From NCBI GenBank assembly GCA_035307765.1, contig DATGHU010000025.1:21916-85915 (forward strand): a stretch of DNA of 64,000 bases, written 5' to 3'. This document shows positions 46,403 through 55,659 of the stretch, in pieces. The stretch's first letter is position 1. Each line of letters opens with the position of its first letter. This DNA is from a bacterium (GTDB lineage Bacteria; Sysuimicrobiota; Sysuimicrobiia; Sysuimicrobiales; Segetimicrobiaceae). Under the pieces are notes generated by a model. It was not told the DNA's origin and made no database searches. It saw nothing but the letters and a program-made list of their open reading frames with translations. A program made the translations under genes and the position numbers.

Positions 46403-49357
46403 ATGCCGCTTGACCGAATCATCGTGCGCGGCGCGCGCGAGCACAACCTTCAGAATATCAACGTCGAGATTCCGCGCGACCGCCTCGCCGTGCTCACCGG
46501 GATCTCCGGCTCCGGGAAGTCTTCGCTCGCCTTCGATACGATCTACGCCGAAGGCCAGCGCAAGTACGTCGAGTCCCTCTCCGCCTACGCCCGCCAGTTC
46601 CTGGGCCTGATGGAAAAGCCGGACGTCGATCACATCGAGGGGTTGAGCCCCGCGGTGTCGATCGATCAGAAGGGGGCCCCCCGCAACCCGCGGTCCACGG
46701 TCGGGACCGTCACCGAGATCTACGACTACATCCGGCTGCTCTACGCGCGGATCGGCATTCCCCACTGCCCCAAGTGCGGCAAGCCGATCAGCCGGCAGAC
46801 CCCCGAGCAGATCGTGGACCAGGTGCTCGCGTTCCCGGAGGGGACCCGGATCCTCGTCCTGGGCCCCATCGTGCGCGGCCGCAAGGGGGAGTACCGGCAG
46901 CTGTTCGACGACCTGCGGCGGCAGGGGTTTGCGCGGGTCCGGGTCGACGGCAACCTCTACGAGCTGGGCGAGGAGATTCCGCTGGACAAGAACCGGAAGC
47001 ACCAGATCGAAGTGGTCGTTGACCGGTTGATCGTCAAGCCGGACATCCGCGGCCGGTTGAACGACTCGATTGAGACCGCGCTGAAACTCGGGCAGGGGAT
47101 CGTCGGCATCTCGGTGGTCGACGGCGAGGAGTTGACCTTCAGTCAGAACTTCGCCTGTCCGGACGACGGGGTGAGCCTGCCCGAGATCGAGCCGCGGATC
47201 TTCTCGTTCAACGCCCCGTACGGCGCCTGCCCCACCTGTACCGGGCTGGGGTTCCGGCAGGAGATCGACCCCGATCTGGTGCTCGACCCCAACCTCTCCC
47301 TGCTGGACGGCGCCGTGCTGCCGTGGGCCAGCTCCACGAGCGAGTACTATCAGGAGCTGCTGCGGGCCGTCGCGGACCACTACAAGGTGGACATGCGCGC
47401 GCCGGTGCGCAGGCTGCCGCGGGAGTTCGTTCGGATCCTCCTCCACGGCGCGGACGAGGAGGTCCGGATCCGCTATCACAATCGCTGGGGGGCGCTCCGG
47501 CAGTACGAGACGGTGTTCGAAGGGGTCGTGCCATACCTGGAGCGCCGGTACAAGGAGACCGACTCCGAGTACATCAAGGAGGAGATCGAGCAGTTCATGA
47601 GCAGCGCGCCCTGCCCGGAGTGCAAGGGGACGCGCCTGAAGAAGGAGAGCCTGGCCGTGACGATCGGGGACCGCTCGATCGCGGAGGCCTGCGCGCTCAC
47701 GGTGCGCGGCGCGCTCCACTTCTTCACGAACCTCACCCTCACCGAGCGCGAGCGGTTGATCGGCCACCAGGTGCTCAAGGAGATCACCGCGCGCCTGAGC
47801 TTCCTCGTCAACGTGGGATTGGACTACCTCACCCTCGACCGGACCGCCAACACCCTCTCCGGCGGCGAGGCGCAGCGGATCCGCCTGGCGACGCAGATCG
47901 GCTCCGGGCTGATGGGCGTGCTGTACGTCCTCGACGAGCCGAGCATCGGGCTGCACCAGCGGGACAACCGGCGGCTGATCGACACGCTCGTCCGGCTGCG
48001 CGACCTGGGGAACACGATCCTCGTCGTCGAGCACGACGAGGAGACGATTCGGTCGGCGGATTGGGTGGTCGATATCGGCCCGGGGGCCGGCGCCCACGGC
48101 GGCCGGGTCATCGCCGTCGGCCCGCTCGAGCGCATCCTGAAGACCCCCGAGTCGATCACCGGGCAGTACCTCTCCGGCCAGCGGGCGATCCCGATCCCGG
48201 CCCGGCGGCGCACCGGCAACGGTGGGGCGCTCGTCGTCCGCGGCGCCCGGGAGCACAACCTCAAGCGGATCGACGTGCGGATCCCGCTGGCGATGTTCGT
48301 CTGCGTCACCGGCGTGTCCGGATCCGGAAAGTCCACGCTGATCGACGACATCCTCTACCGCTCGCTGGCGCACCACCTGCACGGAGCGCGCACCCGGCCG
48401 GGGGCGCACGATCGGATCGACGGGCTCGCCCACCTGGACAAGGTGATCAACATCGACCAGTCGCCGATCGGACGCACCCCCCGGAGCAACCCGGCCACGT
48501 ACACCAAGACCTTCGATCTGATCCGCGAGCTGTTCGCGCTCACCCCCGACGCGCGCACGCGGGGCTTCAAGCAGGGTCGGTTCTCGTTCAACGTACGCGG
48601 GGGGCGGTGCGAGGCCTGCGAGGGGGACGGGATCGTCCGGATCGAGATGCACTTCCTCCCCGACGTGTACGTGCCGTGCGACGTCTGCAAGGGGAAACGG
48701 TACAATCGGGAGACGCTGGAGGTCAAGTACAAAGGGAAGTCCATCGCCGACGTCCTGGACATGACGGTCGACGAGGCCCTGCCGTTCTTTGAGGCCATTC
48801 CCCGCGTGCGCCGGAAGCTGCGGACGCTGGTCGATGTCGGGTTGGGCTACATCCGCCTGGGCCAGCCGGCGACCACGCTCTCGGGGGGCGAGGCGCAGCG
48901 GGTCAAGCTCAGCACCGAGCTGAGCCGGCGGGACACCGGCCGGACGGTCTACATCCTGGACGAGCCGACGGTCGGCCTGCACTTCGCCGACGTCGAGCGG
49001 CTGCTGGAGGTGCTCCACCGGCTGGCCGACGCCGGCAACACGGTCGTCGTGATCGAGCACAACCTCGACGTGATCAAGACCGCCGATTGGATCATCGATC
49101 TTGGCCCGGAGGGGGGAGAGCTGGGTGGCCAGGTCGTGGCGGAGGGGCGGCCCGAAGAGGTCGTCGGGGTCCCGGCGTCCTATACCGGGCAGTTTCTCCG
49201 TCCGATCCTGAGGCGGGGGAAGGCGGCGGCCGCGGACCGGCCGGGCCCGCGGGAGGGGCGGCGGGTCCCGGTGGCGGCCTCGCCCGCGGAGGGCAGCCGC
49301 GCCGGGGGCGGGCTGCGAAGCCGCGAGCCGGCGGCCAGGCGCCCGCGCGCCCGCTGA
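46403..49357 (+). CDS. uvrA: excinuclease ABC subunit A
   Basis: DNA-damage sensor ATPase that loads UvrB. 984 residues from ATG 46403 (a frame start at 46352 adds 17 unconserved residues). Two ABC cassettes: Walker [26 protein letters not shown] (about 32) and [13 protein letters not shown] (about 635), signatures [13 protein letters not shown] and [13 protein letters not shown], Walker [11 protein letters not shown] and [10 protein letters not shown]. Zinc modules: CPKC, CPDDG...CPTC and CEAC...CDVC. The last 45 residues are a low-complexity Arg/Gly/Ala tail. It is 84 bases after uvrB. Confidence 0.97.
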   Translation: MPLDRIIVRGAREHNLQNINVEIPRDRLAVLTGISGSGKSSLAFDTIYAEGQRKYVESLSAYARQFLGLMEKPDVDHIEGLSPAVSIDQKGAPRNPRSTVGTVTEIYDYIRLLYARIGIPHCPKCGKPISRQTPEQIVDQVLAFPEGTRILVLGPIVRGRKGEYRQLFDDLRRQGFARVRVDGNLYELGEEIPLDKNRKHQIEVVVDRLIVKPDIRGRLNDSIETALKLGQGIVGISVVDGEELTFSQNFACPDDGVSLPEIEPRIFSFNAPYGACPTCTGLGFRQEIDPDLVLDPNLSLLDGAVLPWASSTSEYYQELLRAVADHYKVDMRAPVRRLPREFVRILLHGADEEVRIRYHNRWGALRQYETVFEGVVPYLERRYKETDSEYIKEEIEQFMSSAPCPECKGTRLKKESLAVTIGDRSIAEACALTVRGALHFFTNLTLTERERLIGHQVLKEITARLSFLVNVGLDYLTLDRTANTLSGGEAQRIRLATQIGSGLMGVLYVLDEPSIGLHQRDNRRLIDTLVRLRDLGNTILVVEHDEETIRSADWVVDIGPGAGAHGGRVIAVGPLERILKTPESITGQYLSGQRAIPIPARRRTGNGGALVVRGAREHNLKRIDVRIPLAMFVCVTGVSGSGKSTLIDDILYRSLAHHLHGARTRPGAHDRIDGLAHLDKVINIDQSPIGRTPRSNPATYTKTFDLIRELFALTPDARTRGFKQGRFSFNVRGGRCEACEGDGIVRIEMHFLPDVYVPCDVCKGKRYNRETLEVKYKGKSIADVLDMTVDEALPFFEAIPRVRRKLRTLVDVGLGYIRLGQPATTLSGGEAQRVKLSTELSRRDTGRTVYILDEPTVGLHFADVERLLEVLHRLADAGNTVVVIEHNLDVIKTADWIIDLGPEGGELGGQVVAEGRPEEVVGVPASYTGQFLRPILRRGKAAAADRPGPREGRRVPVAASPAEGSRAGGGLRSREPAARRPRAR

Positions 49358-49378
49358 GGCAGACGAAAGGGGGGGCTG

Positions 49379-50395
49379 ATGGGAGCGATGAAGGTCGTGA
49401 TGTGGACGGAGGGCGAGACCGGGCCGCGGTTTTCCCTCGACGAGCGCGGGATCGGCGCGGCGGGGGGAGTGATCCGGAAGGTGGCCTGCCGTGACGAGGC
49501 CGACCGGATCGCCGCGGCGCGCGAGGCATACGCGCTCGTCGTCTCGCAAGCCCAGATCCCGGAGGCGCTGTGCGCCGCGGCCCCGGCGCTGGTCGGCCTG
49601 GTTCGCACCGGGATCGGCCTCGACACGGTGGACATTCCCGGTGCGACCCGTCAGGGGGTGTGCGTGGCCCACGTTCCCGACTTCTGCTACGACGAGGTCG
49701 CGGATACCGCGCTGACCCTGCTTCTGGCGGTCGCCCGCAAGGTGTGCTCCGCGGACCGGCACGTGCGGGGCGGCTCGTGGACGCCGAGCGCCCTGCTGCC
49801 GATGCACCGCCTCCGCGGTCAGACGATGGGGCTCGTCGGCTTCGGGCACATCGCCCGGATGGTGGCGGACCGCGCCAAACCCTTCGGCTTTCGGCTGCTC
49901 GCCTACGATCCGTACGTCGACGATGCCGCGATGGCCGAGCGGGGGGTCGAGAAGGTCCCGCTGGAGGCGCTCCTCGCGCGCGCGGACGTCGTCTCCTGCC
50001 ACACCCCCCTCACCGCCGACACCCGGGGGCTGATCGGCCGCGCGCAGTTCGCGGCGATGAAGGCGGGGGCGATCCTGATCAACACCTCGCGGGGGAAGGT
50101 CGTCGACGAGGACGCCCTGATCGCCGCGCTGCGTTCCGGCCGTCTCGCCGGGGCCGGCCTCGACGTGCTGTGGACCGAACCTCCGGCCAAGGATCACCCG
50201 CTCTTTCAGATGGACACCGTCGTGCTCACGCCCCACTACGCCTCCACCACCGTGGAGGCGCTGGATGACCTGGCCGGCAAGGTCAGCCGGCAGCTGATCC
50301 AGTACCTGCGCGGCGAGTGGCCGACGTATCTGGCGAACCCCGCGGTGCGTGACCAGCCGGGGTGCCGTCTGGCCGCGGCCCGGGCGCACCGGTGA
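49379..50395 (+). CDS. D-isomer-specific 2-hydroxyacid dehydrogenase
   Basis: NAD(P)-dependent dehydrogenase of the phosphoglycerate dehydrogenase superfamily, 338 residues. Rossmann motif MGLVGFGHIARMVADRAKPFGF (about 160), Arg in LINTSRGKVVDEDAL (about 238), and the Glu-His pair in WTEPPAKDHP and VLTPHYAS. Substrate unknown. ATG 49379 follows AAAGGGGGGG; ATG 49388 is an alternative. It lies with the next gene, an aldolase, between uvrA and uvrC. The two enzymes could form a small pathway on hydroxy-acids. Confidence 0.88.
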   Translation: MGAMKVVMWTEGETGPRFSLDERGIGAAGGVIRKVACRDEADRIAAAREAYALVVSQAQIPEALCAAAPALVGLVRTGIGLDTVDIPGATRQGVCVAHVPDFCYDEVADTALTLLLAVARKVCSADRHVRGGSWTPSALLPMHRLRGQTMGLVGFGHIARMVADRAKPFGFRLLAYDPYVDDAAMAERGVEKVPLEALLARADVVSCHTPLTADTRGLIGRAQFAAMKAGAILINTSRGKVVDEDALIAALRSGRLAGAGLDVLWTEPPAKDHPLFQMDTVVLTPHYASTTVEALDDLAGKVSRQLIQYLRGEWPTYLANPAVRDQPGCRLAAARAHR

Positions 50396-50412
50396 GGCCG
50401 GGAGGGGATGGG

Positions 50413-51189
50413 ATGACGAAGAACGCGGTCAAGGCCCGGCTGGCGGAGGGCGGGACGGCGATCGGGACGATGGTCTCGGAGATGCGATCCGAGGAGATCG
50501 CCTATATCCTGGCGGCGGCGGGCTTCGACTTCCTGGTGATCGACACCGAACACGGATCGGCGAGCTATGAAACCCTCCAGCGGATCGGCCGGGGCGCGCG
50601 CAACGCGGGGATCGTGCCGCTGGTCCGCGTCCCCGACATCGCCTACCCGTTCATCGCCCGCACCCTCGACACGGGGGTGCTGGGCCTGATGGTGCCGCAC
50701 GTCGAAACGGCCGACGACGCCGGGCGGATCGTCCGCTGCGCGAAATACCCACCGGCGGGAGAGCGCGGGTTCGGCCTGCGGGCCGCGGTCACCGACTACA
50801 CCGGCGCCTCGGTGCCCGATGCGATTGCCTGGTCCAACGCCGAGACAATGATCATGGCCCAGGTGGAGAGCCGGCGGTGCCTCGATCACCTGGACGAGAT
50901 CGCGGGGGTGCCCGGGATCGACGTCCTGCTGATCGGGCCCACCGATCTCAGCATCTCGCTGGGGGTGCCGGGGCAGCTGCTGCACCCGACGATGCAGGAA
51001 GCCTACCGGCACGTCGTCGACGTGGCCGCCCGCCACCACATCGCCGCCGGGATCCACCCGTCGGATATCAACGTCGTCCAGCACGGTCGCGACATCGGCA
51101 TGCGTCTCCTCATGTACGCGAACGACGCCCGGCTGCTCGTCGGCGCCGGCCGGCAGGCCGTGGAGGCGCTTCGCCCGAACCCGCGGTAG
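50413..51189 (+). CDS. HpcH/HpaI-family aldolase
   Basis: 258 residues from ATG 50413 (GGGAGGGG upstream). TIM-barrel class II pyruvate aldolase: IGTMVSEMRSEEIAYILAAAGFDFLVIDTEHGS (catalytic His and Arg region), MVPHVETADDAGRIV, AQVESRRCLDHLDEI (Glu metal ligand), IGPTDLSISLG (Asp metal ligand). The family cleaves 2-keto-3-deoxy or 4-hydroxy-2-oxo acids; 2-dehydro-3-deoxy-sugar acids are typical. It starts 17 bases after the dehydrogenase stop. Confidence 0.9.
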   Translation: MTKNAVKARLAEGGTAIGTMVSEMRSEEIAYILAAAGFDFLVIDTEHGSASYETLQRIGRGARNAGIVPLVRVPDIAYPFIARTLDTGVLGLMVPHVETADDAGRIVRCAKYPPAGERGFGLRAAVTDYTGASVPDAIAWSNAETMIMAQVESRRCLDHLDEIAGVPGIDVLLIGPTDLSISLGVPGQLLHPTMQEAYRHVVDVAARHHIAAGIHPSDINVVQHGRDIGMRLLMYANDARLLVGAGRQAVEALRPNPR

Positions 51190-51216
51190 GGGCGGCGGCC
51201 CCGCAGGGGTGTCCGG

Positions 51217-51222
51217 TATAAT
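51217..51222 (+). promoter_or_regulatory. -10 box of uvrC (leaderless arrangement)
   Basis: TATAAT at 51217-51222 is 9 bases before ATG 51232, the same spacing as for polA. A small hairpin GGGGC-GGCG-GCCCC (51189-51202) lies between the aldolase stop and this box. Confidence 0.65.
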
Positions 51223-51231
51223 GGACCCACG

Positions 51232-53148
51232 ATGACCCAGCCCACCGCCGAGGAGGGGAACGCGCAGCCGGCCGCCGCCGCGGAGCCGGGGGTGTCGGAC
51301 GGCCTTGCCGAGAAGCTCCGGGCTCTCCCCGCGCAGCCCGGCGTCTACCTGATGAAGGACGGCGGGGGAAAGGTGCTCTACGTCGGGAAGGCCTCGGTCC
51401 TGCGCTCGCGCGTTCGCCAGTACTTCCAGGCCGGCCACACGGACAGCCCACGGATTCTGCACCTGATCTCGAAGATCCGGGATATCGAGACGATCGTCTG
51501 CGCCAACGAGGTGGAGGCCCTCATCCTCGAGGCCACGCTCATCAAGCGTCACCACCCCTGGTACAACGTCCGCCTGGCGGACGACAAAGCCTACCCGTAC
51601 CTCAAGCTGACGAACGATCCGTTTCCGAAGATCGTCATGACCCGGAAGGTGACGCGCGACGGCGGAAAGTACTTCGGGCCCTACCCCTACCACGAGCCGA
51701 AACTGGTCGGCCGCACGATCCGGCTGATGCGCCGGTTGTTCAAGCTGCGCACCTGCACCCTGGAGATCGCCGGAGATCTGCCCCGACCGTGCCTCGATTA
51801 CTACATCGGCCAGTGCAGCGCCCCGTGCGTGGCCTGGGGGGCCAGCCGGGCGCAGTACGCCGATCAGGTGCGCCAGGCGACCGCGTTCCTGGAGGGGAAG
51901 CAGGAGGATCTGCTGCACGACCTGCGCCGCGAGATGCAGGCGGCCGCCGACGCGACGAATTTCGAGCGCGCGGCGCAACTGCGGGATCAGATCCGAAGCC
52001 TGGAGGCGCTCGGCGAGAAGCAGCGGATGATCTCCGAGGGCGGCGAGGACCGCGACATCCTCGCGCTCGCCCAGGACGGCGACATGGGCTGCGTGCAGAT
52101 CTTCTTCGTCCGGGGGGGCCGGGTGGTCGGGCAGGAGCACTTCATGCTGCAGGGCACCCGGGGGGTCGCGACCGCGGAGGCGCTGCGCGCCTTCCTGCCC
52201 CAGTACTACGAGGCGGCGACCACCATTCCCCCGCAGATTCTCCTCCCCGAGCCGGTGCCCGATCAGGAGGTGATCGAGAAGTGGCTGGCTGAACGCCGCG
52301 GCGCGCGGGTGGAGCTGGCGACCCCGCAGCGCGGGGAGCGGGTCCGGCTGGTGGCGATGGCCCGCGAGAACGCGGCGTTGCACCTGGCTCAGGAGAAGGC
52401 CCGCACGGGCGACACGATCGGGCCGGGGGTGGGGGATCTCCAGCACCTCCTCCGCCTGGAGGCGCCCCCGGTGCGGATCGAGTGTTACGACATCAGCAAC
52501 TTCCAGGGCGGGGAAGCCGTGGCTTCGCTCGTGGTCGCCGAGGGCGGGCGGCTGAAGAACCGCGACTACCGCCGGTTTCGGATGAAGCACACCGAAGGTC
52601 CCGATGATCCGGCGATGATGCAGGAGGTGCTCCGCCGGCGGTTCGCGCAGGCCCGCAAGGAGCAGGAGCGGCTGGATCGCGACGAGCCGATCCCGGTGAA
52701 GTGGGCGGCGCTGCCCGACCTCATTGTGCTCGACGGTGGCCGCGGCCAGCTCAACGCCGCCCTGGAGGTGTTGTTCGAGTACAACCAGGCCATCCCGGCG
52801 GTGGGGCTGGCGAAGCAGCAGGAGTTGGTGTACGTGCGGGGCCTCAGCGAGCCGCTCGTGCTGCCCCGCGAGTCCCCGGGACTGCAGCTGCTGCAGCGCC
52901 TGCGGGACGAGGCGCACCGCTTCGCCAACACCTACCATCAGAAGCTGAGGGGCCGCCGGATCGTCTTTTCCGCGCTCGACGAGATCGCCGGGGTGGGGGA
53001 GCAGCGGAAGCGTGCCTTGATCCGTCACTTCGGCTCGGTGCGCGCCATTCGGGCGGCCAGCGCCGAGGAGATCGCGGCCGTGGAGGGCATCGGCCCAAAG
53101 GTGGCCGAGCGGATCCACCGCTACCTCGAGGATCACCCCGTCCCGTGA
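51232..53148 (+). CDS. uvrC: excinuclease ABC subunit C
   Basis: Dual-incision nuclease of excision repair, 638 residues. Domains in order: GIY-YIG nuclease (about 28-105, QPGVYLMKDGGGKVLYVGKAS), UVR motif that meets UvrB (about 220-255, DATNFERAAQLRDQIRSLEAL), RNase H-like nuclease (IECYDISNFQGGEAVASLVV, LIVLDGGRGQLNAA), and two helix-hairpin-helix units at the end (IAGVGEQRKRALIRHFGS, EGIGPKVAERIHRYL). It has its own promoter. Confidence 0.97.
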   Translation: MTQPTAEEGNAQPAAAAEPGVSDGLAEKLRALPAQPGVYLMKDGGGKVLYVGKASVLRSRVRQYFQAGHTDSPRILHLISKIRDIETIVCANEVEALILEATLIKRHHPWYNVRLADDKAYPYLKLTNDPFPKIVMTRKVTRDGGKYFGPYPYHEPKLVGRTIRLMRRLFKLRTCTLEIAGDLPRPCLDYYIGQCSAPCVAWGASRAQYADQVRQATAFLEGKQEDLLHDLRREMQAAADATNFERAAQLRDQIRSLEALGEKQRMISEGGEDRDILALAQDGDMGCVQIFFVRGGRVVGQEHFMLQGTRGVATAEALRAFLPQYYEAATTIPPQILLPEPVPDQEVIEKWLAERRGARVELATPQRGERVRLVAMARENAALHLAQEKARTGDTIGPGVGDLQHLLRLEAPPVRIECYDISNFQGGEAVASLVVAEGGRLKNRDYRRFRMKHTEGPDDPAMMQEVLRRRFAQARKEQERLDRDEPIPVKWAALPDLIVLDGGRGQLNAALEVLFEYNQAIPAVGLAKQQELVYVRGLSEPLVLPRESPGLQLLQRLRDEAHRFANTYHQKLRGRRIVFSALDEIAGVGEQRKRALIRHFGSVRAIRAASAEEIAAVEGIGPKVAERIHRYLEDHPVP

Positions 53149-53245
53149 GACCGGCACCGGCGCGTCGCCCCCGCCCCCGGCGGAGCGGCGCGCGCGGACC
53201 GTTCCGCGGAATCCTCCCCGGCACAACGGCGTTATACGCGCTGCC

Positions 53246-54421
53246 GTGAGCCCTCGCACCGCAACACCACGAGACGATCGCGCGCCGATCCGCGCGCGCG
53301 TGGTCTCCTGGCCCGCGCCGCCGGGGGGGTCGGACGGCGGGGCATACGCGGTCAGGATCGGCGGACTCCCTTCCCCCCAGGCCGAGGAGGCGGCGCGCCG
53401 GGCCGGCCTGTGGATTGACCGACGGCGGAGCGATGCGGTCCTTCGGGGAACCGCGTCGTCGTTTGCCGCTTTCGGCGGCGAGGGTGAGGTCGGGGCGGCC
53501 GCGGCCGCGGCGCTCGATCGCTTCCGACACCCCCCGCGAGCCCTCGAGGCCTGCGGCCGGACGTTCTCCTTGGAGCGGCCCCTGATCGTCGGGATATTGA
53601 ACGCCACCCCCGACTCGTTCTACGATCGGGGTCGGTATTTCAGCCTGCCGGAGGCGCTGGCCCGCGCGGACGAGATGGTGGGGGAAGGCGCCGATCTGAT
53701 CGAGGTGGGCGGGGAGACGGCGCGCCCGGGGCCGCCGGTGGATGCGGATGAGGAGTGCCGGCGCGTGGTGCCGCTGATCGAGGCGCTCGCGGCGCGGCTC
53801 GCGGTCCCGGTGAGCGTGGATACCTACAAGCCCGAGGTGGCGGCGCGGGCCGTCGGGGCCGGGGCGGTGATGATCAACGACATCAGCGGGCTCGCCGATG
53901 TGCGCGTGGCGGAGGTGGCGGCGCAGCGGGGGGCGGCGCTGGTCGTGATGCACATCCTGGGTCGGCCCAAGGTCCGCCAGCTGTCCCCCCAGTACGGAGA
54001 GGTGGTCGACGAGGTGTACACGTTCCTGGAGGCGCAGACGGACGCCGCGCGGGCGGCCGGGGTGCCCCGCGCGCGGGTGGTGGTGGACCCGGGGTTCAGC
54101 TTCGGGAAGGCTCCCCAGCACGACGTCGAGATCCTCCGCCGGTTCGGGGAATTTCGCGGCCTGGGATATCCGCTCTATCTGGCGACGTCACGGAAAAACT
54201 ACATCCGCGACCTGCTCGCGCTGCCCTTCGAGGAACTCCTGGAGGGCACCGCCGCCGCGGTCGCCTACGGGCTGGCGCAGGGCGCCCACTTTGTTCGCAC
54301 GCACGATGTCCGGTTCATGGCCCGACTCGCCCGGATGATGCACGCCGTGCTGCATCTCGGCGAGGGGAGCGGAGCCCCCGAACGGCCCGCGGTGGAGGTG
54401 ACGAAGCGTGGTCAGGGGTAA
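53246..54421 (+). CDS. folP: dihydropteroate synthase with N-terminal extension
   Basis: Joins p-aminobenzoate to the pterin diphosphate in folate synthesis. The barrel begins at VGILNATPDSF (about 115) and has EVGGETARPG (about 155), VSVDTYKP, INDISG and VDPGFSFGK, with a C-terminal RTHDV. The usual enzyme has 270-290 residues; 110 extra N-terminal residues form a separate small domain (YAVRIGGLPSPQAEEAARRAGLW) found in some long DHPS forms. GTG 53246 is the chosen start. The last 14 bases overlap folE. Confidence 0.92.
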   Translation: MSPRTATPRDDRAPIRARVVSWPAPPGGSDGGAYAVRIGGLPSPQAEEAARRAGLWIDRRRSDAVLRGTASSFAAFGGEGEVGAAAAAALDRFRHPPRALEACGRTFSLERPLIVGILNATPDSFYDRGRYFSLPEALARADEMVGEGADLIEVGGETARPGPPVDADEECRRVVPLIEALAARLAVPVSVDTYKPEVAARAVGAGAVMINDISGLADVRVAEVAAQRGAALVVMHILGRPKVRQLSPQYGEVVDEVYTFLEAQTDAARAAGVPRARVVVDPGFSFGKAPQHDVEILRRFGEFRGLGYPLYLATSRKNYIRDLLALPFEELLEGTAAAVAYGLAQGAHFVRTHDVRFMARLARMMHAVLHLGEGSGAPERPAVEVTKRGQG

Positions 54422-55031
54422 CGGGCGCAGCGGCGCGCTCCGCGGGAAGCCCGGGCGGACCGGGGTGGACAAGCCGGCGATCGAACGGGCCGTGCTCGCG
54501 ATCCTCCGGGCGATCGGCGAGTCTCCCGAGCGGGAGGGGCTTGTCGGCACGCCGCGGCGGATCGCCGACATGTACGAGGAGTTGTTCTCCGGCATCGGCG
54601 CGCACCCGATCGATCTGCTGACGATCGGCTTCGACGAAGAGAAGCACAAAGAGATGGTCGTGGTGAAGGACATCCCCTTTTCCGGGATGTGCGAACACCA
54701 CCTCATGCCGTTCACCGGGGTCGCCCACGCCGGGTACATCCCGAACGGACGGATCGTGGGGATCAGCAAGATTGCGCGTCTCGTGGAGATGCTCGCCCGC
54801 CGGCCGCAGGTGCAGGAGCGGCTGACCTCGCAGGTCGCCGACCTCCTGATGGAGGGGCTGCGCGCCCGCGGGGCGGCCGTCGTGATCGAGGCCACCCATT
54901 TCTGCATGACGATGCGGGGGGTGAAGAAGCCCGGAAGCCGGGTCGTGACCTCGGCCACCCGGGGGATCTTCCGCGAAAACCCCAGCACCCGAGCGGAGTT
55001 CCTCTCGCTGCTGGGACGGTCCGCTGGCTGA
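54408..55031 (+). CDS. folE: GTP cyclohydrolase I
   Basis: First step of tetrahydrofolate synthesis: GTP to dihydroneopterin triphosphate. 207 residues from GTG 54408. Zn ligands in SGMCEHHLMPF and ATHFCMTMRG, GTP-contact region YIPNGRIVGISKIARLVE and the C-terminus VTSATRGIFRENPSTRAEFLSLL. The overlap with folP makes a folate pair with coupled translation. A tRNA cluster follows. Confidence 0.96.
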   Translation: MVRGNGRSGALRGKPGRTGVDKPAIERAVLAILRAIGESPEREGLVGTPRRIADMYEELFSGIGAHPIDLLTIGFDEEKHKEMVVVKDIPFSGMCEHHLMPFTGVAHAGYIPNGRIVGISKIARLVEMLARRPQVQERLTSQVADLLMEGLRARGAAVVIEATHFCMTMRGVKKPGSRVVTSATRGIFRENPSTRAEFLSLLGRSAG

Positions 55032-55081
55032 ATTGAGGCGCAAACTCGCAAACTCGACCCCCTTGCCGGCGTCGTTTTTGG

Positions 55082-55087
55082 TATAAT
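55082..55087 (+). promoter_or_regulatory. -10 box of the tRNA cluster
   Basis: TGGTATAAT with TATAAT at 55082-55087, 11 bases before the mature 5' end of tRNA-Gly. It probably drives the three following tRNAs. No good -35 is seen at 17 bases. Confidence 0.6.
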
Positions 55088-55098
55088 GCAGGGCGTAA

Positions 55099-55173
55099 GC
55101 GGGAGTAGCTCAGAGGTAGAGCGTCTCCTTGCCAAGGAGAAGGCCGTGGGTTCAAGTCCCATCTCCCGCTCCA
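55099..55173 (+). tRNA. tRNA-Gly (anticodon GCC)
   Basis: Acceptor GCGGGAG/CTCCCGC, D arm with GTAGCTCAGAGGTAGAGC, anticodon stem TCTCC/GGAGA around TTGCCAA (anticodon GCC), T arm GTGGGTTCAAGTCCCAT, discriminator T and encoded CCA. 75 bases. Confidence 0.96.
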
Positions 55174-55186
55174 GGCCTCCACTCCC

Positions 55187-55261
55187 GGCGACGTAGCCAA
55201 GTGGCAAGGCAGGGGTCTGCAAAACCCCCATTCGGCGGTTCGAATCCGCCCGTCGCCTCCA
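55187..55261 (+). tRNA. tRNA-Cys (anticodon GCA)
   Basis: Acceptor GGCGACG/CGTCGCC, anticodon stem GGGGT/ACCCC around CTGCAAA (anticodon GCA), T arm GGCGGTTCGAATCCGCC, discriminator T (usual here is U73 for Cys) and encoded CCA. Confidence 0.96.
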
Positions 55262-55360
55262 CGCCGTTCCAAATGCCTCTACGGGGTGTGTGCCGCTCCG
55301 GGCCGCCCAGATAGGCCCGCCGAAGGCAGGGGCTTACGGGGTCTGCGCGAACCTATCCCC

Positions 55361-55448
55361 GGGCGAGTGTCGGAACCGGCAGACGAGGCGGACTTAAAAT
55401 CCGCTGGCCTGAAAGGTCGTGTGGGTTCGAGTCCCACCTCGCCCACCA
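55361..55448 (+). tRNA. tRNA-Leu (anticodon TAA)
   Basis: Class II tRNA of 88 bases: acceptor GGGCGAG/CTCGCCC, anticodon stem GCGGA/TCCGC around CTTAAAA (anticodon TAA), long variable arm, T arm GTGGGTTCGAGTCCCAC, discriminator A and encoded CCA. Confidence 0.95.
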
Positions 55449-55659
55449 AGCGCGGGTTGATCGTGGACGCACGTAGGGTCGCGGGATTCTTGGAGGAATC
55501 GCCGGGCCGCCGTTCTCAAACTTCCATAGAAGTCCCATCCAATCCCCGGAAACTCCACGTCGCTCGGATCGAACGGATGAGATTTGGCCATGCGTTCGAC
55601 AGGCCGGATCATCCGCCCGCATGATGGAGTCCCCCCTTCGTTCGATTTACAACTGAACC

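Noticed and set aside
53202..53211. TTCCGCGGAA palindrome upstream of folP
   Set aside because: Ten-base palindromes are expected by chance in this GC-rich sequence, and it has no second copy or clear promoter beside it.
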